Both the position numbers and the translations under genes were made by a program. The notes below the pieces were generated by a model. It saw only the letters and a program-made list of their open reading frames with translations, searched no databases and was not told the origin of the DNA. From NCBI RefSeq assembly GCF_964642095.1, contig NZ_OZ209244.1, positions 620,001 to 684,000 of the forward strand: a DNA stretch of 64,000 nucleotides, given 5' to 3'. This document shows, one piece after another, positions 37,513 through 49,019 of the stretch. This DNA is from Fretibacterium fastidiosum (GTDB lineage: Bacteria; Synergistota; Synergistia; Synergistales; Aminobacteriaceae). Positions within the stretch are counted from its first letter, which is position 1. Each line of letters begins with the position of its first letter.

Positions 37513-39023
37513 GCCGGCACAGCGTGGCCATCGCGGGCAGCGGCCTGGCCGCCCTCGCCACAGCAGCCCGCCTCCACGAGCTGGGCGTGCGCGACATCGC
37601 CCTCTACGCAAACGGCTTCGGAGGGACGCCCTTCATCGCGGCCATCAACTTCGTCCTGCCGGACAACCCCTACGGCGACACCCCGGAGCTGTACTGCACG
37701 GACATGCTGCACGCGGGTTACGACATCGCCGATCGGGAAACGGTACGTCGGATGACGAGCCGGACGGCGGACGGCTACGAGCTCCTGTGCCGTTGGGGCG
37801 TGACCTTCGCCCGCAACGAGGACGGGACGCTCAAGCGCCGCCACGTCTCCGGTCACACGCACCCCCGCTCCCTCTGCCAAACCACCCGGCTCATCGGGGC
37901 CGAGATCCTGGAGGCCATGCTGACGCGCCTCGAGGCGGCGGGCATCGAGGTCCATCGCAGGTGTCCGGTGGCGGGCCTCCTGACGCGGGGCGGGCGCATC
38001 GAGGGGTTCACGGTCCTGCAGGACGGCGAACCGCACAACGTCTACGCCCCAGCGACGGTCGCAGCCTGGGGCGGCGTGGGCGGCCTTCTTGGCCCCACCA
38101 CCTATCCGGGCGACGTCCAGGGCAACACCCTGGGGATGGCCAAAGAGGCCGGAGCCACGATGATCGACATGGAGTTTCTGGAGTTTGAGCCCATGGTCAT
38201 GATGGACCCGCCGGGCACGGTGGGCGAGCCGGCCCCCACCGCCATGCTGGGGGAGGGCGGACACCTTCTGAACTCCCGGGGTGAGCGCTTCCTTCTGTCC
38301 GTCCGGCCCCAGGGAGAGGGCGGCGCGCCCAAGTCCCTCATCAACCGCGAGGCCTGGAAGCAGGTCCAAAGCGGCAAGGGCAGTCCCAGGGGCGGCGTCT
38401 TTCTGGACCTGCGCCACATCGACCGCGCGGTGTTGCAATCCTATCCCTGGTTCTACGACCGCCTCATGAAGAACGGCTGCGACCCCAACCGACAGTTGTT
38501 GGAGGTAGGGCCCATGGCCCACAGCTTCTCCGGAGGCATTCGGGTCGACGCCGACTATCGCTCCGACGTCCAGGGGCTCTACGCCGTGGGCGAGGCCTGC
38601 GGCGGGCTGCACGGCGCCTGCCGCTGCGCTGGAAACGCCGCGAGCCAGGCCGTGCTCTCGGGGCTCCTCTGCGCGGAGGGCATCGCAAAGGAAGGCGGCC
38701 TGGACCGCGCGATCTCCCCTCACCCTCTGCGATGTACTCAGGACGCAACCCTGCGCGGGAAGGTCCTGCCGAAGCTGCGAGGCATCGCCGCCCACGCCCT
38801 GGGAATCTACCGGAACGGCCCCGACCTGGAGGCGGCCCGCTCCGCCGTGAAGGCCATCCTGGACGAGCCGGTGACGGCACGGGACGACCTGACGCGCCAG
38901 TCCGCGCTGGCCATCCTGACGATCGCCGAAGCGGCGCTGAACCGCAAGGAGAGCCGCGGGACCCACAGCCGCCTGGACTTTCCGGAGACCGATCCGGCGT
39001 TTCAGCGGGAGTTCACCCTTTGA
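37509..39023 (+). CDS. FAD-dependent fumarate reductase/succinate dehydrogenase-like flavoprotein
   Basis: A 504-residue flavoprotein starting in the ATGA overlap with the TRAP permease. The FAD-binding GSGLAALATAARLHELG is at the N-terminus. The C-terminal FAD site is GLYAVGEACGGLHGACRCAGNAASQAVLSGLLCAEG. The middle part SFSGGIRVDADYRSDVQGLYAVGE resembles the FRD/SDH and L-aspartate oxidase group. No signal peptide or heme domain is seen, so it is cytoplasmic. It likely reduces or oxidises the compound brought in by the coupled transporter. Confidence 0.88.
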   Translation: MSRHSVAIAGSGLAALATAARLHELGVRDIALYANGFGGTPFIAAINFVLPDNPYGDTPELYCTDMLHAGYDIADRETVRRMTSRTADGYELLCRWGVTFARNEDGTLKRRHVSGHTHPRSLCQTTRLIGAEILEAMLTRLEAAGIEVHRRCPVAGLLTRGGRIEGFTVLQDGEPHNVYAPATVAAWGGVGGLLGPTTYPGDVQGNTLGMAKEAGATMIDMEFLEFEPMVMMDPPGTVGEPAPTAMLGEGGHLLNSRGERFLLSVRPQGEGGAPKSLINREAWKQVQSGKGSPRGGVFLDLRHIDRAVLQSYPWFYDRLMKNGCDPNRQLLEVGPMAHSFSGGIRVDADYRSDVQGLYAVGEACGGLHGACRCAGNAASQAVLSGLLCAEGIAKEGGLDRAISPHPLRCTQDATLRGKVLPKLRGIAAHALGIYRNGPDLEAARSAVKAILDEPVTARDDLTRQSALAILTIAEAALNRKESRGTHSRLDFPETDPAFQREFTL

Positions 39024-39036
39024 GAGAGGCGCCCCT

Positions 39037-39072
39037 GCGGCACAGACGGCAGCCCGACGTCGCCTGTGCCGC
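39037..39072 (+). terminator. Hairpin after the flavoprotein gene
   Basis: GCGGCACAG pairs with CTGTGCCGC around an 18-base loop, 13 bases after the stop. No T-run. Confidence 0.45.
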
Positions 39073-39185
39073 GGGATCGCGGCTCCGCCAAAGAAGCCCC
39101 TTACGATATTCTCCAGTATTCTGTAATTATCAATTACATGTTTCTTCTTCCTTTCCTCATATAGTGCTCCCCAAATAGAGGACCA

Positions 39186-39365
39186 CTATACAATGACTGT
39201 TTTGCCATCCGCAAAAATGCGAACATCTCCATCGGCTTTTTCAATCTCTTCCATTTTAGCCGCAGTAATTGGAGTGCCCCTTAGCCTTTGATATACCTCT
39301 TGGATCGGCTTGAACTCCACCCCTTCGGGGCAGTATTCCTGAATCAATTCATCCAGTCTGCTCAT
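39186..39365 (-). pseudogene. hsdS remnant, N-terminal 59 residues
   Basis: The frame begins MSRLDELIQEYCPEGVEFKP, a typical start of type I restriction specificity subunits, and reads on to RGTPITAAKMEEIEKADGDV and RIFADGKTVIV before a TAG. Normal HsdS has about 400 residues, so the two target-recognition domains are lost. Its ATG overlaps the rhuM stop by four bases, which fits the original hsdM-rhuM-hsdS order. GC is lower than in neighbours. A 7-bp palindrome, TGTAATT-ATC-AATTACA, lies downstream at 39122-39138. Confidence 0.75.
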
Positions 39366-40440
39366 TCGCTCTCACCGTCTTTTTCGGTTTCCGTTTCGGT
39401 AGCTGCCGGCAAACCTGGCGCTGCTTCCTCAAGAAGCATTCGGTCAAAGTCGCTTTGATACAGCCGGTCCTGCCGGACGCGGTATTTTTCAAACTCGGTC
39501 AGGGCGTGCCGTTCGGCAATTTTTGCGGAAATGCTCCCCGCATGAACCAGGATTTCCTTTCTGCTCAGCCGGAGGGGACCCCCTCGAACTGTTCCGCCCA
39601 ATCCTCCATGGTCATGGGGACTTCTTCCTCGGCCCGCAATTCCGCCAAGTCCAGATAGGCGTTGACGATTCTCGCCATTGCGGAAAGCTCTTCCTGCGTC
39701 AGATAATTCTTTGCCATCACCACGTCGAATTTCTGTATTTTGCCGCCTGGCGCATCCTTCCAGGTGGTCAGCCCCATGTGCTCTTTGCTGCTGTCGGCAC
39801 GGCGATAGATGGTCTCCGCCGCCGTTTCGCCGTGAATGGCCCAATGAAGCTGATTCTGCACCCGTGCGAAAAACAGCCTTGTCGTTTCCGCTTTGGCGTC
39901 ATAATCAATGCTGGTGGCATAGATGTCTGTAATTTTTTGATAAAACCGACGCTCCGAAAGACGAATCTCACGGATACGCTCCAACTGTTCCCTGAAATAG
40001 TCCTTCGTCAGGACGGTGCCGCCGTTTTTCAGGCGCTCATCATCCATCGCGAAGCCCTTCACGGTAAACTCCTCAATAATACGGTTCGCCCATTTTCTAA
40101 ACTGCACCGCACGGGGTGAGTCCACTTTATTGCCCACGGCAATGATGGCGCTCAAATTGTAGTGATTGGTATTGTAGCTCTTGCCGTCTGCGGCAGTTAC
40201 TCGAAATTTTCGAATAACTGAGCTTTCGTCGATCTCGCCATCGGCAAATATTTTTTTCAGGTGATAGTTGATCGTGTGGGTTTCCACATGATACAAAAGC
40301 CCCATCATCTTTTGCGTCAGCCACACATTTTCATCAAAGTACACCGCGTTTACGTCGCTTTCTCCGGTAGCGGTAATAAAAGTGAGGTATTCCGCAGCGG
40401 AGGAACGGACGATGCTGATTTCGCGCTCGTCTTTTTTCAT
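39362..40440 (-). pseudogene. RhuM-family gene broken by a frameshift
   Basis: The first 280 or so residues (start MKKDEREISIVRSSAAEYLT) read as a RhuM-family protein with AVYFDENVWLTQKMMGLLYHVETHTINYHL, FRVTAADGKSYNTNHYNLSAIIAVGNKVDSPRAVQFRKWAN and MTMEDWAEQFEG. Near 39585-39595 the frame runs into a stop, while the expected continuation (RKEILVHAGSISAKIAERHA and FEKYRVRQDRLYQSDFDRML) is found in another frame and ends at 39362. A run of G/C at the junction points to a one-base indel or a sequencing error. RhuM genes often sit inside type I restriction operons; the function is unknown. Confidence 0.75.
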
Positions 40441-40598
40441 CTGTCCACCTCGATTTCCGCGATAATCTTCTCAATTTCGTCACGGAGGACCTGTTCGCGC
40501 GCAACAATTTTCTCAATCTCTGCATTGAGCTTCACAATGTCGATCTTCTCTCTTGCGTCGTTCCCCGTTGCCCGCCGGCCCTCCTGCGTCAACAATTG
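40437..40598 (-). pseudogene. hsdM remnant, C-terminal end
   Basis: About 50 codons read IDIVKLNAEIEKIVAREQVL then RDEIEKIIAEIEVDR before a stop that overlaps the rhuM start (ATGA). This is the usual C-terminal coiled-coil end of type I methylase subunits. The rest of hsdM is gone: the frame meets a stop at 40611-40613, inside the hairpin that belongs to the neighbouring surface-protein gene. Confidence 0.65.
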
Positions 40599-40599
40599 A

Positions 40600-40624
40600 G
40601 ACGGCCCCCATCAAGGGGGCCGTC
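40600..40624 (-). terminator. Hairpin after the surface-protein gene
   Basis: GACGGCCCCC pairs with GGGGGCCGTC around a five-base loop, about 95 bases past the stop of the minus-strand gene. No T-run, but a strong stem. Confidence 0.6.
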
Positions 40625-40718
40625 AGGTTATCGAGGAAAGAGCTCAGCTTCTGAGAAAGGGCTCAGCCCCTCCGACGGCCCAGGAAGGGCCGGGTCACTT
40701 GCTGGCGTCTATCCGCGG

Positions 40719-43382
<2,664 letters not shown>

Positions 43383-43638
43383 CTTCTCATCCTCCTCACA
43401 AACTCACAAAAAAGCAGATCCAAACCCTGACTCCCTGAAACAAAACTCCCGACCCCCTTGTCACCTTCCCCTTCACGAACGTCTCAAGACGCCTCGCTCA
43501 CCTCCCCAGGGCCCCGACGTTCCCACAGCGCGAACGGGCACCAGCCAAACGAACCACGACGCAGACAAAACGCCCGCCACACACAGGGTCAAACGTAAAG
43601 TACCAGAAGTCCACAAAAAATGCAAGCAATGCAAGCAT

Positions 43639-43751
43639 TTTAAGGAATCGCTGTCTTTCTAAACCGTCCCTGCCTGGCGCTCTCCTTATTTACTGCGGTT
43701 TTGGGGCCCGCGCCCGCCGTCCCCCCAAGGTTGCGTCAACGATCCCTTAAA
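43639..43751. repeat. MITE-like inverted-repeat element, second copy
   Basis: TTTAAGGAATCGCTG at 43639-43653 has its inverse with two mismatches at 43737-43751 (TTTAAGGGATCGTTG). The ends resemble those of the 35271-35354 element. A small inverted repeat AAAATGC...GCATTTT lies just before it at 43617-43641. The rest of the 43383-44041 gap holds no gene that I can support. Confidence 0.45.
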
Positions 43752-43906
43752 TTGTCTGACGTTCAACGTTACCTGAATGGGATCGGACGGATGCTTTCCC
43801 GTTGATCCGGTCCATAGGGCACACGCCGCAGGATCGCAGCCTGAAACTCCGACGCGACGCGCCAAACGAACGCCTGATCCATCCGCATCCGGCCCCTCCG
43901 AAACGG

Positions 43907-43974
43907 TATAATAATCACGAGCGTCCCGCCGGGGGACGACGGCCGGCGAACGAGGCGATGCGGGCCGTCTTTTT
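43907..43974 (+). promoter_or_regulatory. Promoter -10 and leader hairpin with T-run before the S9 peptidase
   Basis: A TATAAT at 43907-43912 is followed by a leader in which GACGGCC (43938-43944) pairs with GGCCGTC (43963-43969), directly followed by TTTTT (43970-43974). The hairpin lies 68 bases before the peptidase start codon and downstream of the likely transcription start, so it may act as an attenuator. I see no clear -35. Confidence 0.45.
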
Positions 43975-44041
43975 GATGTAGGGATGCAGGATAAAAAGAA
44001 AGCGTCCGCAGGACCGGGCGCACGATGAGGGAGACGACACT

Positions 44042-46018
44042 ATGGAGAAAAACGAGCTCAATCGCGTTCAGTTTCACGACCTCATGAAGTACCGCTTCAT
44101 CTCCTCGCCGCGCATCTCGCCGAATGGGGCCAAGGCGGCCTTCGCCGTACACCAGGGGGACCTTGAGGGCAACCGCTACCTCTCCTGCCTCTGGCTCTGC
44201 GACCTGACGTCCGCCCAAACCTCCCAGCTGACCTTCTCCGGGACGGAGCGGGCCTTCTGCTGGTCGCAGGACGGGCGGGACCTGATCTTCGTCAGCGGCC
44301 GCAGCCCTCAGCCCGGAGAGCCCGAACCCGCCCCGGACGCGCCCAGGGACTCCCGGCTCTACCGCATGAACGTTGCCGGAGGCGAGGCCCGCTTCCTGGC
44401 CGCCCTGCCTCGCACGGTCACGGCCCTGTGGGACCTGGGGGACGGCAGGCTCCTCCTGAAGACCACGGACCCCCGCAAGGGCGAGCGCTTCGAGGACGCG
44501 GACTACATGGTCTTTCAGCAGATACCCTTCAACTCCAACGGCAAGGGCTTCACGGCCCAGCAGAGGTCCCGCCTCTCGCTCCTCACCCTGGAGGGCTCTA
44601 AGCTGGAGGACCTGACCCCGGAGACGATGGACGTCCGACAGGTGCGCCCGTCGCCGGACGGAACGCGCGTCCTCCTTACGGGGGTGGACTACGAGGACGT
44701 CATGCCGCTGACCACGGGGGTCTGGGAGATCGACCTGAGCTCGAAGACCCTGAAGGAGCGCCTGCCGCAGGGGCAGTACGCCTGGGGCTGCGCCGCGTTC
44801 TTCGAGGGGGAGGTCCTGCTGGCGGGCACGGACATGAAGCGCCACGGCCTCAACGAGAACAAGCGGTTCTTCATGGCGCGGGAGGGCGCCGCCCCCCGCT
44901 GCCTGACCCCGGACTGGGATCGCAGCCTGCACAACTCCATCATCTGCGACTGCCGGTACGGCATCGGCCCCATCGGGGAGAGCTTCCTCGTGGACGGGGA
45001 CAAGGCATGGTTCATCTCCACGGAGGGCTGGCGCTCCCGCCTCTCGACCGTGGACGCGCAGGGCGCGGTCGTGCAGGTCACGCGGATGCTCCGCAGCGTG
45101 GACGACTTCGACGTGAAGGACGGACGCGCGGTCGTCGTGGGCCTCGAAGGGCTCTCCCTGCAGGAGCTCTACCTGATCGAGGACGGCGCGGAGCGGCGCC
45201 TGACGGGCCTGAACACGGCGGCCCTCGAGGGGACGGACCTGAGCGTCCCGGAGTACGTCCGACTGGAGAACGGGACGCCCGATGGGCTGGACTGCTGGTA
45301 CATGCGCCCCATCGGCTTCGAGGTGGGGAAGAAGTACCCCGCCATCCTGCACATACACGGCGGCCCCAAGGCGACCTTCAGCGACGTGTTCGTCCACGAG
45401 ATGCAGTGCTGGGCAGCGGAGGGGTTCGCCGTCCTCTTCTGCAACCCACGGGGCAGCGACGGCAAGGGCGGCGGCTTTGACGACATCCGGGGCAAGTACG
45501 GGACCGTGGACTACGAAGACCTGATGGCCTTCGTGGATTGGGCCGTTCAGACCCTGCCCTTTGTGGACGGCGACCGCCTGGGCGTGACGGGCGGCAGTTA
45601 CGGGGGCTTCATGACCAACTGGATCATCGGGCACACCAACCGCTTCCGCGCTGCAGCGACCCAGCGCAGCATCTGCAACTGGGTCTCCATGACCGGCATG
45701 ACCGACATCGGCTACTACTTCGACCCGGACCAGCACGGAGCGGACGTTGGGGACAGCGTGGAGACCCTGTGGGACCGTTCGCCCCTGAAGTACGCCAACC
45801 AGATGAGGACGCCGACGCTCGTCATCCACTCCGACGAGGACCACCGCTGCGACCTGGGGCAGGGGTTGCAACTCTTCACGGCACTGAAGCGTGGAGGTGT
45901 GGAGTCCCGCATGTGCGTCTTCAAGGGCGAGAACCACGAACTATCCCGCTCAGGCCGACCCCAGCCGCGCCTGGCCCGGCTGCAGGAGATCGCGAGGTGG
46001 CTGAAGGAGAGGGTGTGA
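44042..46018 (+). CDS. S9-family prolyl oligopeptidase / acylaminoacyl-peptidase-like
   Basis: A 658-residue two-domain protease without a signal peptide. The first 400 residues look like a WD40-like beta-propeller (repeats such as ISPNGAKAAFAVH and FCWSQDGRDLIFVSG). The C-terminal alpha/beta hydrolase has the nucleophile Ser519 in GVTGGSYGGFMTNW, an acid at Asp598 or Asp600 in HSDEDHRCDLGQG and His632 in KGENHELSRSGRP. Family members cleave short peptides or remove acylated N-terminal residues in the cytoplasm. The gene was once convergent with msrAB; the island now lies between them. Confidence 0.93.
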   Translation: MEKNELNRVQFHDLMKYRFISSPRISPNGAKAAFAVHQGDLEGNRYLSCLWLCDLTSAQTSQLTFSGTERAFCWSQDGRDLIFVSGRSPQPGEPEPAPDAPRDSRLYRMNVAGGEARFLAALPRTVTALWDLGDGRLLLKTTDPRKGERFEDADYMVFQQIPFNSNGKGFTAQQRSRLSLLTLEGSKLEDLTPETMDVRQVRPSPDGTRVLLTGVDYEDVMPLTTGVWEIDLSSKTLKERLPQGQYAWGCAAFFEGEVLLAGTDMKRHGLNENKRFFMAREGAAPRCLTPDWDRSLHNSIICDCRYGIGPIGESFLVDGDKAWFISTEGWRSRLSTVDAQGAVVQVTRMLRSVDDFDVKDGRAVVVGLEGLSLQELYLIEDGAERRLTGLNTAALEGTDLSVPEYVRLENGTPDGLDCWYMRPIGFEVGKKYPAILHIHGGPKATFSDVFVHEMQCWAAEGFAVLFCNPRGSDGKGGGFDDIRGKYGTVDYEDLMAFVDWAVQTLPFVDGDRLGVTGGSYGGFMTNWIIGHTNRFRAAATQRSICNWVSMTGMTDIGYYFDPDQHGADVGDSVETLWDRSPLKYANQMRTPTLVIHSDEDHRCDLGQGLQLFTALKRGGVESRMCVFKGENHELSRSGRPQPRLARLQEIARWLKERV

Positions 46019-46045
46019 GCGCTTTAAGAGCGCTTTAAGAAAGAA

Positions 46046-46077
46046 GGGCGGGTGCTTCGGCGCCCGCCCCTTCGATT
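46046..46077 (+). terminator. Terminator of the S9 peptidase gene
   Basis: GGGCGGGTGC pairs with GCGCCCGCCC around TTCG, followed by CTTCGATTTT. It is part of the left island repeat. Confidence 0.8.
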
Positions 46078-46190
46078 TTCGCCCTACTTCAGCTTCAGCA
46101 GGCGCTTGGTGCTATACTGAGGTGTGTCATCAATTGACAAAATTTGGATAGAGCCAGTAAAGTAGATCCCAGGTTGAAGATAGGTTAACT

Positions 46191-47096
46191 TAGGGCGTGT
46201 CACAAATAAGCCATACCACAATAATAGCGGCGAGATAAACAGCGCTCTGGAAATGAACAGCTCTCTTGTCGTAACGTATTGCTATTGCTATTGCTCGATA
46301 TTGTTTCAAGCGTGCAAAAAGTCCTCAATCAATCTCAATCAAATTGAAGGGCTCCGTAAAGGTCTTTATCCCGCTCATCGAAAATACGCGGTTCTTTTGC
46401 ATTGCTCTTAGACGGGATAATAGCTTTCTTCCCGGACTTCTCCAAGAGGCCGATAACCCGTTCTTGAGCATCGTAACCCTTGTCCGCGATTACCGTTTTC
46501 GCCCTTACTTCGGGCAAAAGCTGATCCGCTCCTGCAAGATCGTGAGCCTGGCCAGGCGTCAGTAAAAAGCTTGTGGGGTTTCCCAGCGCATCAACCGTCG
46601 CATGAATTTTGGTGCTGAGACCTCCACGGCTGCGACCAATGGCTTCCTCATCCGGGCTGCTTTTTTTGCCCCCGCGCTATGCTGGTGAGCGCGGACAATG
46701 GTCGAATCAATCATGGCATATTCGTTGTCGGCGTCTTCCGCCAACGTCTCGAAGATACGTTTCCAGACTCCGCTCTTGCACCACCGGGAGAAGCGAGTGT
46801 GGACGACGCGAAAATCTCCGAAACGTTCAGGAAGGTCTCGCCATGGGATTCCGGCCCGATAACGGAATAAGACCGTTTCAACGAAAAGGCGGTTATCCTT
46901 GCCGTTGGCACCAACATAGCCGGGTTGTCCCGGCAGAAAATCCTTGATGCGTTCCCATTGGTCATCCCGCAAAGCGTAACGGCGTGTCATCTGAGTGCTT
47001 TTCTCCCCTGACAATTATAAGTTCACCTAACTTCAACCTAGAGGCTACTTTCTTTACTGTCGCTGTCCATATTTCGTCAATCGATGACACACCCTA
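46191..47096 (-). mobile_element. IS5-family insertion sequence
   Basis: The ends read TAGGGCGTGTCA and TGACACACCCTA (11 of 12 positions in inverse) and are flanked by the same four bases, AACT, at 46187-46190 and 47097-47100. It carries one IS5-type transposase gene, now damaged. Just left of it, 46123-46190 resembles the right end of the same element in inverse orientation, so a second, truncated copy lies there. Confidence 0.75.
46193..46990 (-). pseudogene. IS5-family transposase, frameshifted and degraded at the C-terminus
   Basis: The first part (MTRRYALRDDQWERIKDFLP...RYRAGIPWRDLPERFGDFRVVHTRFSRWCKSG...AMIDSTIVRAHQHSAGAKK) carries the first catalytic Asp. At 46671-46677 seven A residues (minus strand) allow a -1 shift into SSPDEEAIGRSRGGLSTKIH and on to VIADKGYDAQERVIGLLEKSG with the second Asp. 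This is a usual programmed frameshift in the family. Near 46335 short duplications (TCAATC and CTATTG units) break the frame before FARLKQYRAI, where the third acidic residue should be, so the enzyme is probably dead. Confidence 0.75.
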
Positions 47097-47120
47097 AACT
47101 CTTCTTCCTTTTTGGGGTTC

Positions 47121-47139
47121 TTGACATGGGGACCACTAT
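47121..47139 (+). repeat. 19-bp inverted repeat, left copy
   Basis: TTGACATGGGGACCACTAT occurs here and in inverse at 49192-49210; similarity extends to a TTTTTGG upstream. The two copies bracket the ATPase/TOPRIM pair and a GNAT remnant, and may be ends of a mobile element. Confidence 0.6.
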
Positions 47140-47227
47140 TGGGGTACCATTGGGATACTTCATAGATTCAATCAGCGTTTTCTTTGCATAACTGACGCTA
47201 CGAGGTATGTCAGGAGGTGGGATACGC

Positions 47228-48361
47228 ATGATCCGGAAATTGGAGATCCACAATTATAAGTTGTTTCGTAACTTTGCTCTTGAACTGGACGGTGGGGTCA
47301 ATCTGTTGTGCGGCCCAAACGGCAGCGGGAAAACGTCTGTCATTGAAATCGTCTACGCCCTGACGCGATTTCTCGCCATACCCGATCACTCGGACACCAT
47401 CGCATGCTCGGTGGAGGACGCCTTTCCTTTCCGCACGTTTTGTAGGTGGTGCACCGAGGAGAACGGCTGGGGAGAAATGTCTGTCAAGCTTGAGATTGAA
47501 TCTGATGAACAGCCGCTTTACATCTATGATTTGACGGTTCGGTACAATTTCCTGGAAAAAATCTCCAGGGTTCAACACGAGTCGCTTCGGCTGGGTGAGG
47601 CGTTGTTGTTGCGATTTCAGGAAGGCAGAATAGAAATGTTCACGGACGACGAGAAAAAGCTAGCCTTCAGAAGTGACTGGAAGCGCTCCGGCTTGGTCGT
47701 CGGTTCGAGCAACAACAGCCGAATCCGGAGATTTGGCAAGCAGGTTGCGTCGCTGTATGCGTTTCACCTCGTTCCCGCGCTGATGAAGCAGGATGTGGAA
47801 AAACCGATGGAAACTCTTGCCTTGTACGGAGAAAACTTTGCCGCGTGGCGTTTCCTGCGTGCAACTCAGCAGCTCATGAGACAAGCTAGGGTCGTTGAGC
47901 AGTCGAAATATTTCATCCCCGGCCTTGTCGATATCCGCTACATCAAAAAAGGCGATTGGCACGCGCTTGCCGTGAAGGTTGAGTTCAACGGAAGGGAAAA
48001 CGATATCGAATTCAATGAGCTGTCGGACGGTCAGAAAACCCTTCTCGCGCTCTACTCGATCCTCGCCAATATCCCCAACGGAAGCACCGTGCTTATCGAC
48101 GAACCGGAGAACTTTTTGGCTCTTAGCGAGCTACAGCCTTGGCTGGAGGCGATGAACGACGCCTGGGAGGAGCGGGACATACAATTTATTATCATCTCGC
48201 ATAATCCCCGGACGTTGAATTGGCACAATAAAAACGCAATGATTCTCTCTCTGGAGGGGACTCCGCCGAAAGTGGTCGTCGAGCGGCGTACCGATGACGA
48301 TGACGACCCCCTCGTCGACAAGCTCCGCCTGATGGAGTGGGAGGAGTGCGACAATGCTTGA
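47228..48361 (+). CDS. AAA-family ATPase (OLD/SMC-like), first gene of a candidate defence pair
   Basis: A 377-residue ATPase. The ATG at 47228, nine bases after AGGAGG, gives the typical MIRKLEIHNYKLFRNFALEL start. Walker A GPNGSGKT is at residues 29-36. The C-terminal half has the ABC-like signature LSDGQKTLLALYSI, Walker B VLIDEPENFL and the switch histidine in IIISHNPRTL. This is the AAA15/OLD-type layout in which the head domains are joined by a short insert. The stop lies inside the next gene (8-base overlap), which encodes a TOPRIM-like protein. Base composition is lower in GC than in the chromosome around it. Confidence 0.85.
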   Translation: MIRKLEIHNYKLFRNFALELDGGVNLLCGPNGSGKTSVIEIVYALTRFLAIPDHSDTIACSVEDAFPFRTFCRWCTEENGWGEMSVKLEIESDEQPLYIYDLTVRYNFLEKISRVQHESLRLGEALLLRFQEGRIEMFTDDEKKLAFRSDWKRSGLVVGSSNNSRIRRFGKQVASLYAFHLVPALMKQDVEKPMETLALYGENFAAWRFLRATQQLMRQARVVEQSKYFIPGLVDIRYIKKGDWHALAVKVEFNGRENDIEFNELSDGQKTLLALYSILANIPNGSTVLIDEPENFLALSELQPWLEAMNDAWEERDIQFIIISHNPRTLNWHNKNAMILSLEGTPPKVVVERRTDDDDDPLVDKLRLMEWEECDNA

Positions 48362-48956
48362 CCTTTCTAGATATCGAGTGTTCATACTCTGTGAGGATCA
48401 GGAGCACAACTATTTCGTACGCACATTTTTTAAGTCTTTAGGGATCGGCGATAGGAAATTCGACACCTATCCGTTGGTCGACGGAGCCCGCTCCGCTGAG
48501 GGACATGTGAGAGAACGTTTGCCCGAGGCATTGGACAAGATTCGTAAAAACCGTGAGAATGTTTTTCTTGTGCTCGTAAGCGACGCGGACAAAAACGATC
48601 CCAATCTGTCGGATCGCGTAAAACAGTGGAATGAGGAGCTGCACTCCAGGGGACTACCGAAAATCTGCAAAGAGGATCGGGTTTTGTGTCTTGTTCCCAA
48701 AAGGAATATCGAAACGTGGTTTGCCTGGATCGATGGAGAAGAAGCAGTCGACGAGATCAAGGACTACAAGCAAAGATACAAGAAAGCCAAAGCGGGCCAT
48801 TATGGCAAAAGGTTTTTTGAAAAGTATACCGAGTGCCGTAGCCGAGACGCGAGATGCGATGACGCACCGCAATCGGTTCGGGACGCGTGTACGGAATTTG
48901 GTCGATTTTGTGACTCGCTCGATAAGCATGAGAGACAGAGGAAATCGAGCGCATGA
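48354..48956 (+). CDS. TOPRIM-like protein, partner of the AAA ATPase
   Basis: 200 residues. The N-terminal RVFILCEDQEHNYFVRTFF gives an acidic Glu14 after a beta strand, and VFLVLVSDADKND gives a DxD at residues 77-79, as in TOPRIM nucleases. A later PKRNIETWFAWIDG is shared by small TOPRIM/DUF4276-like proteins as far as I recall. The lysine-rich C-terminal part is not recognised. The 8-base overlap with the ATPase gene implies coupled expression. By analogy with PARIS, AbiL and OLD-type modules the pair may be anti-phage, but I cannot match it to a named system. Confidence 0.6.
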   Translation: MLDLSRYRVFILCEDQEHNYFVRTFFKSLGIGDRKFDTYPLVDGARSAEGHVRERLPEALDKIRKNRENVFLVLVSDADKNDPNLSDRVKQWNEELHSRGLPKICKEDRVLCLVPKRNIETWFAWIDGEEAVDEIKDYKQRYKKAKAGHYGKRFFEKYTECRSRDARCDDAPQSVRDACTEFGRFCDSLDKHERQRKSSA

Positions 48957-48966
48957 CAAACTTGAG

Positions 48967-49002
48967 AAAAGCCGGTCCTCCGTTCGAGCGGGCCGGCTTT
49001 TT
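48967..49002. terminator. Bidirectional terminator
   Basis: AAAAGCCGG pairs with CCGGCTTTT, with A- and T-runs on the two sides, between the TOPRIM-like gene and the GNAT remnant. Confidence 0.8.
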
Positions 49003-49019
49003 CTGCAAAGAAACCGCCG

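Noticed and set aside
39122..39138. TGTAATT-ATC-AATTACA palindrome as an operator
   Set aside because: It lies downstream of the hsdS remnant with no gene starting nearby, so no function can be argued.
46016..46037. Twice-repeated GAGCGCTTTAA at the end of the S9 peptidase gene as an att site
   Set aside because: It occurs only on the left side; the repeat that is present on both sides begins at 46041.
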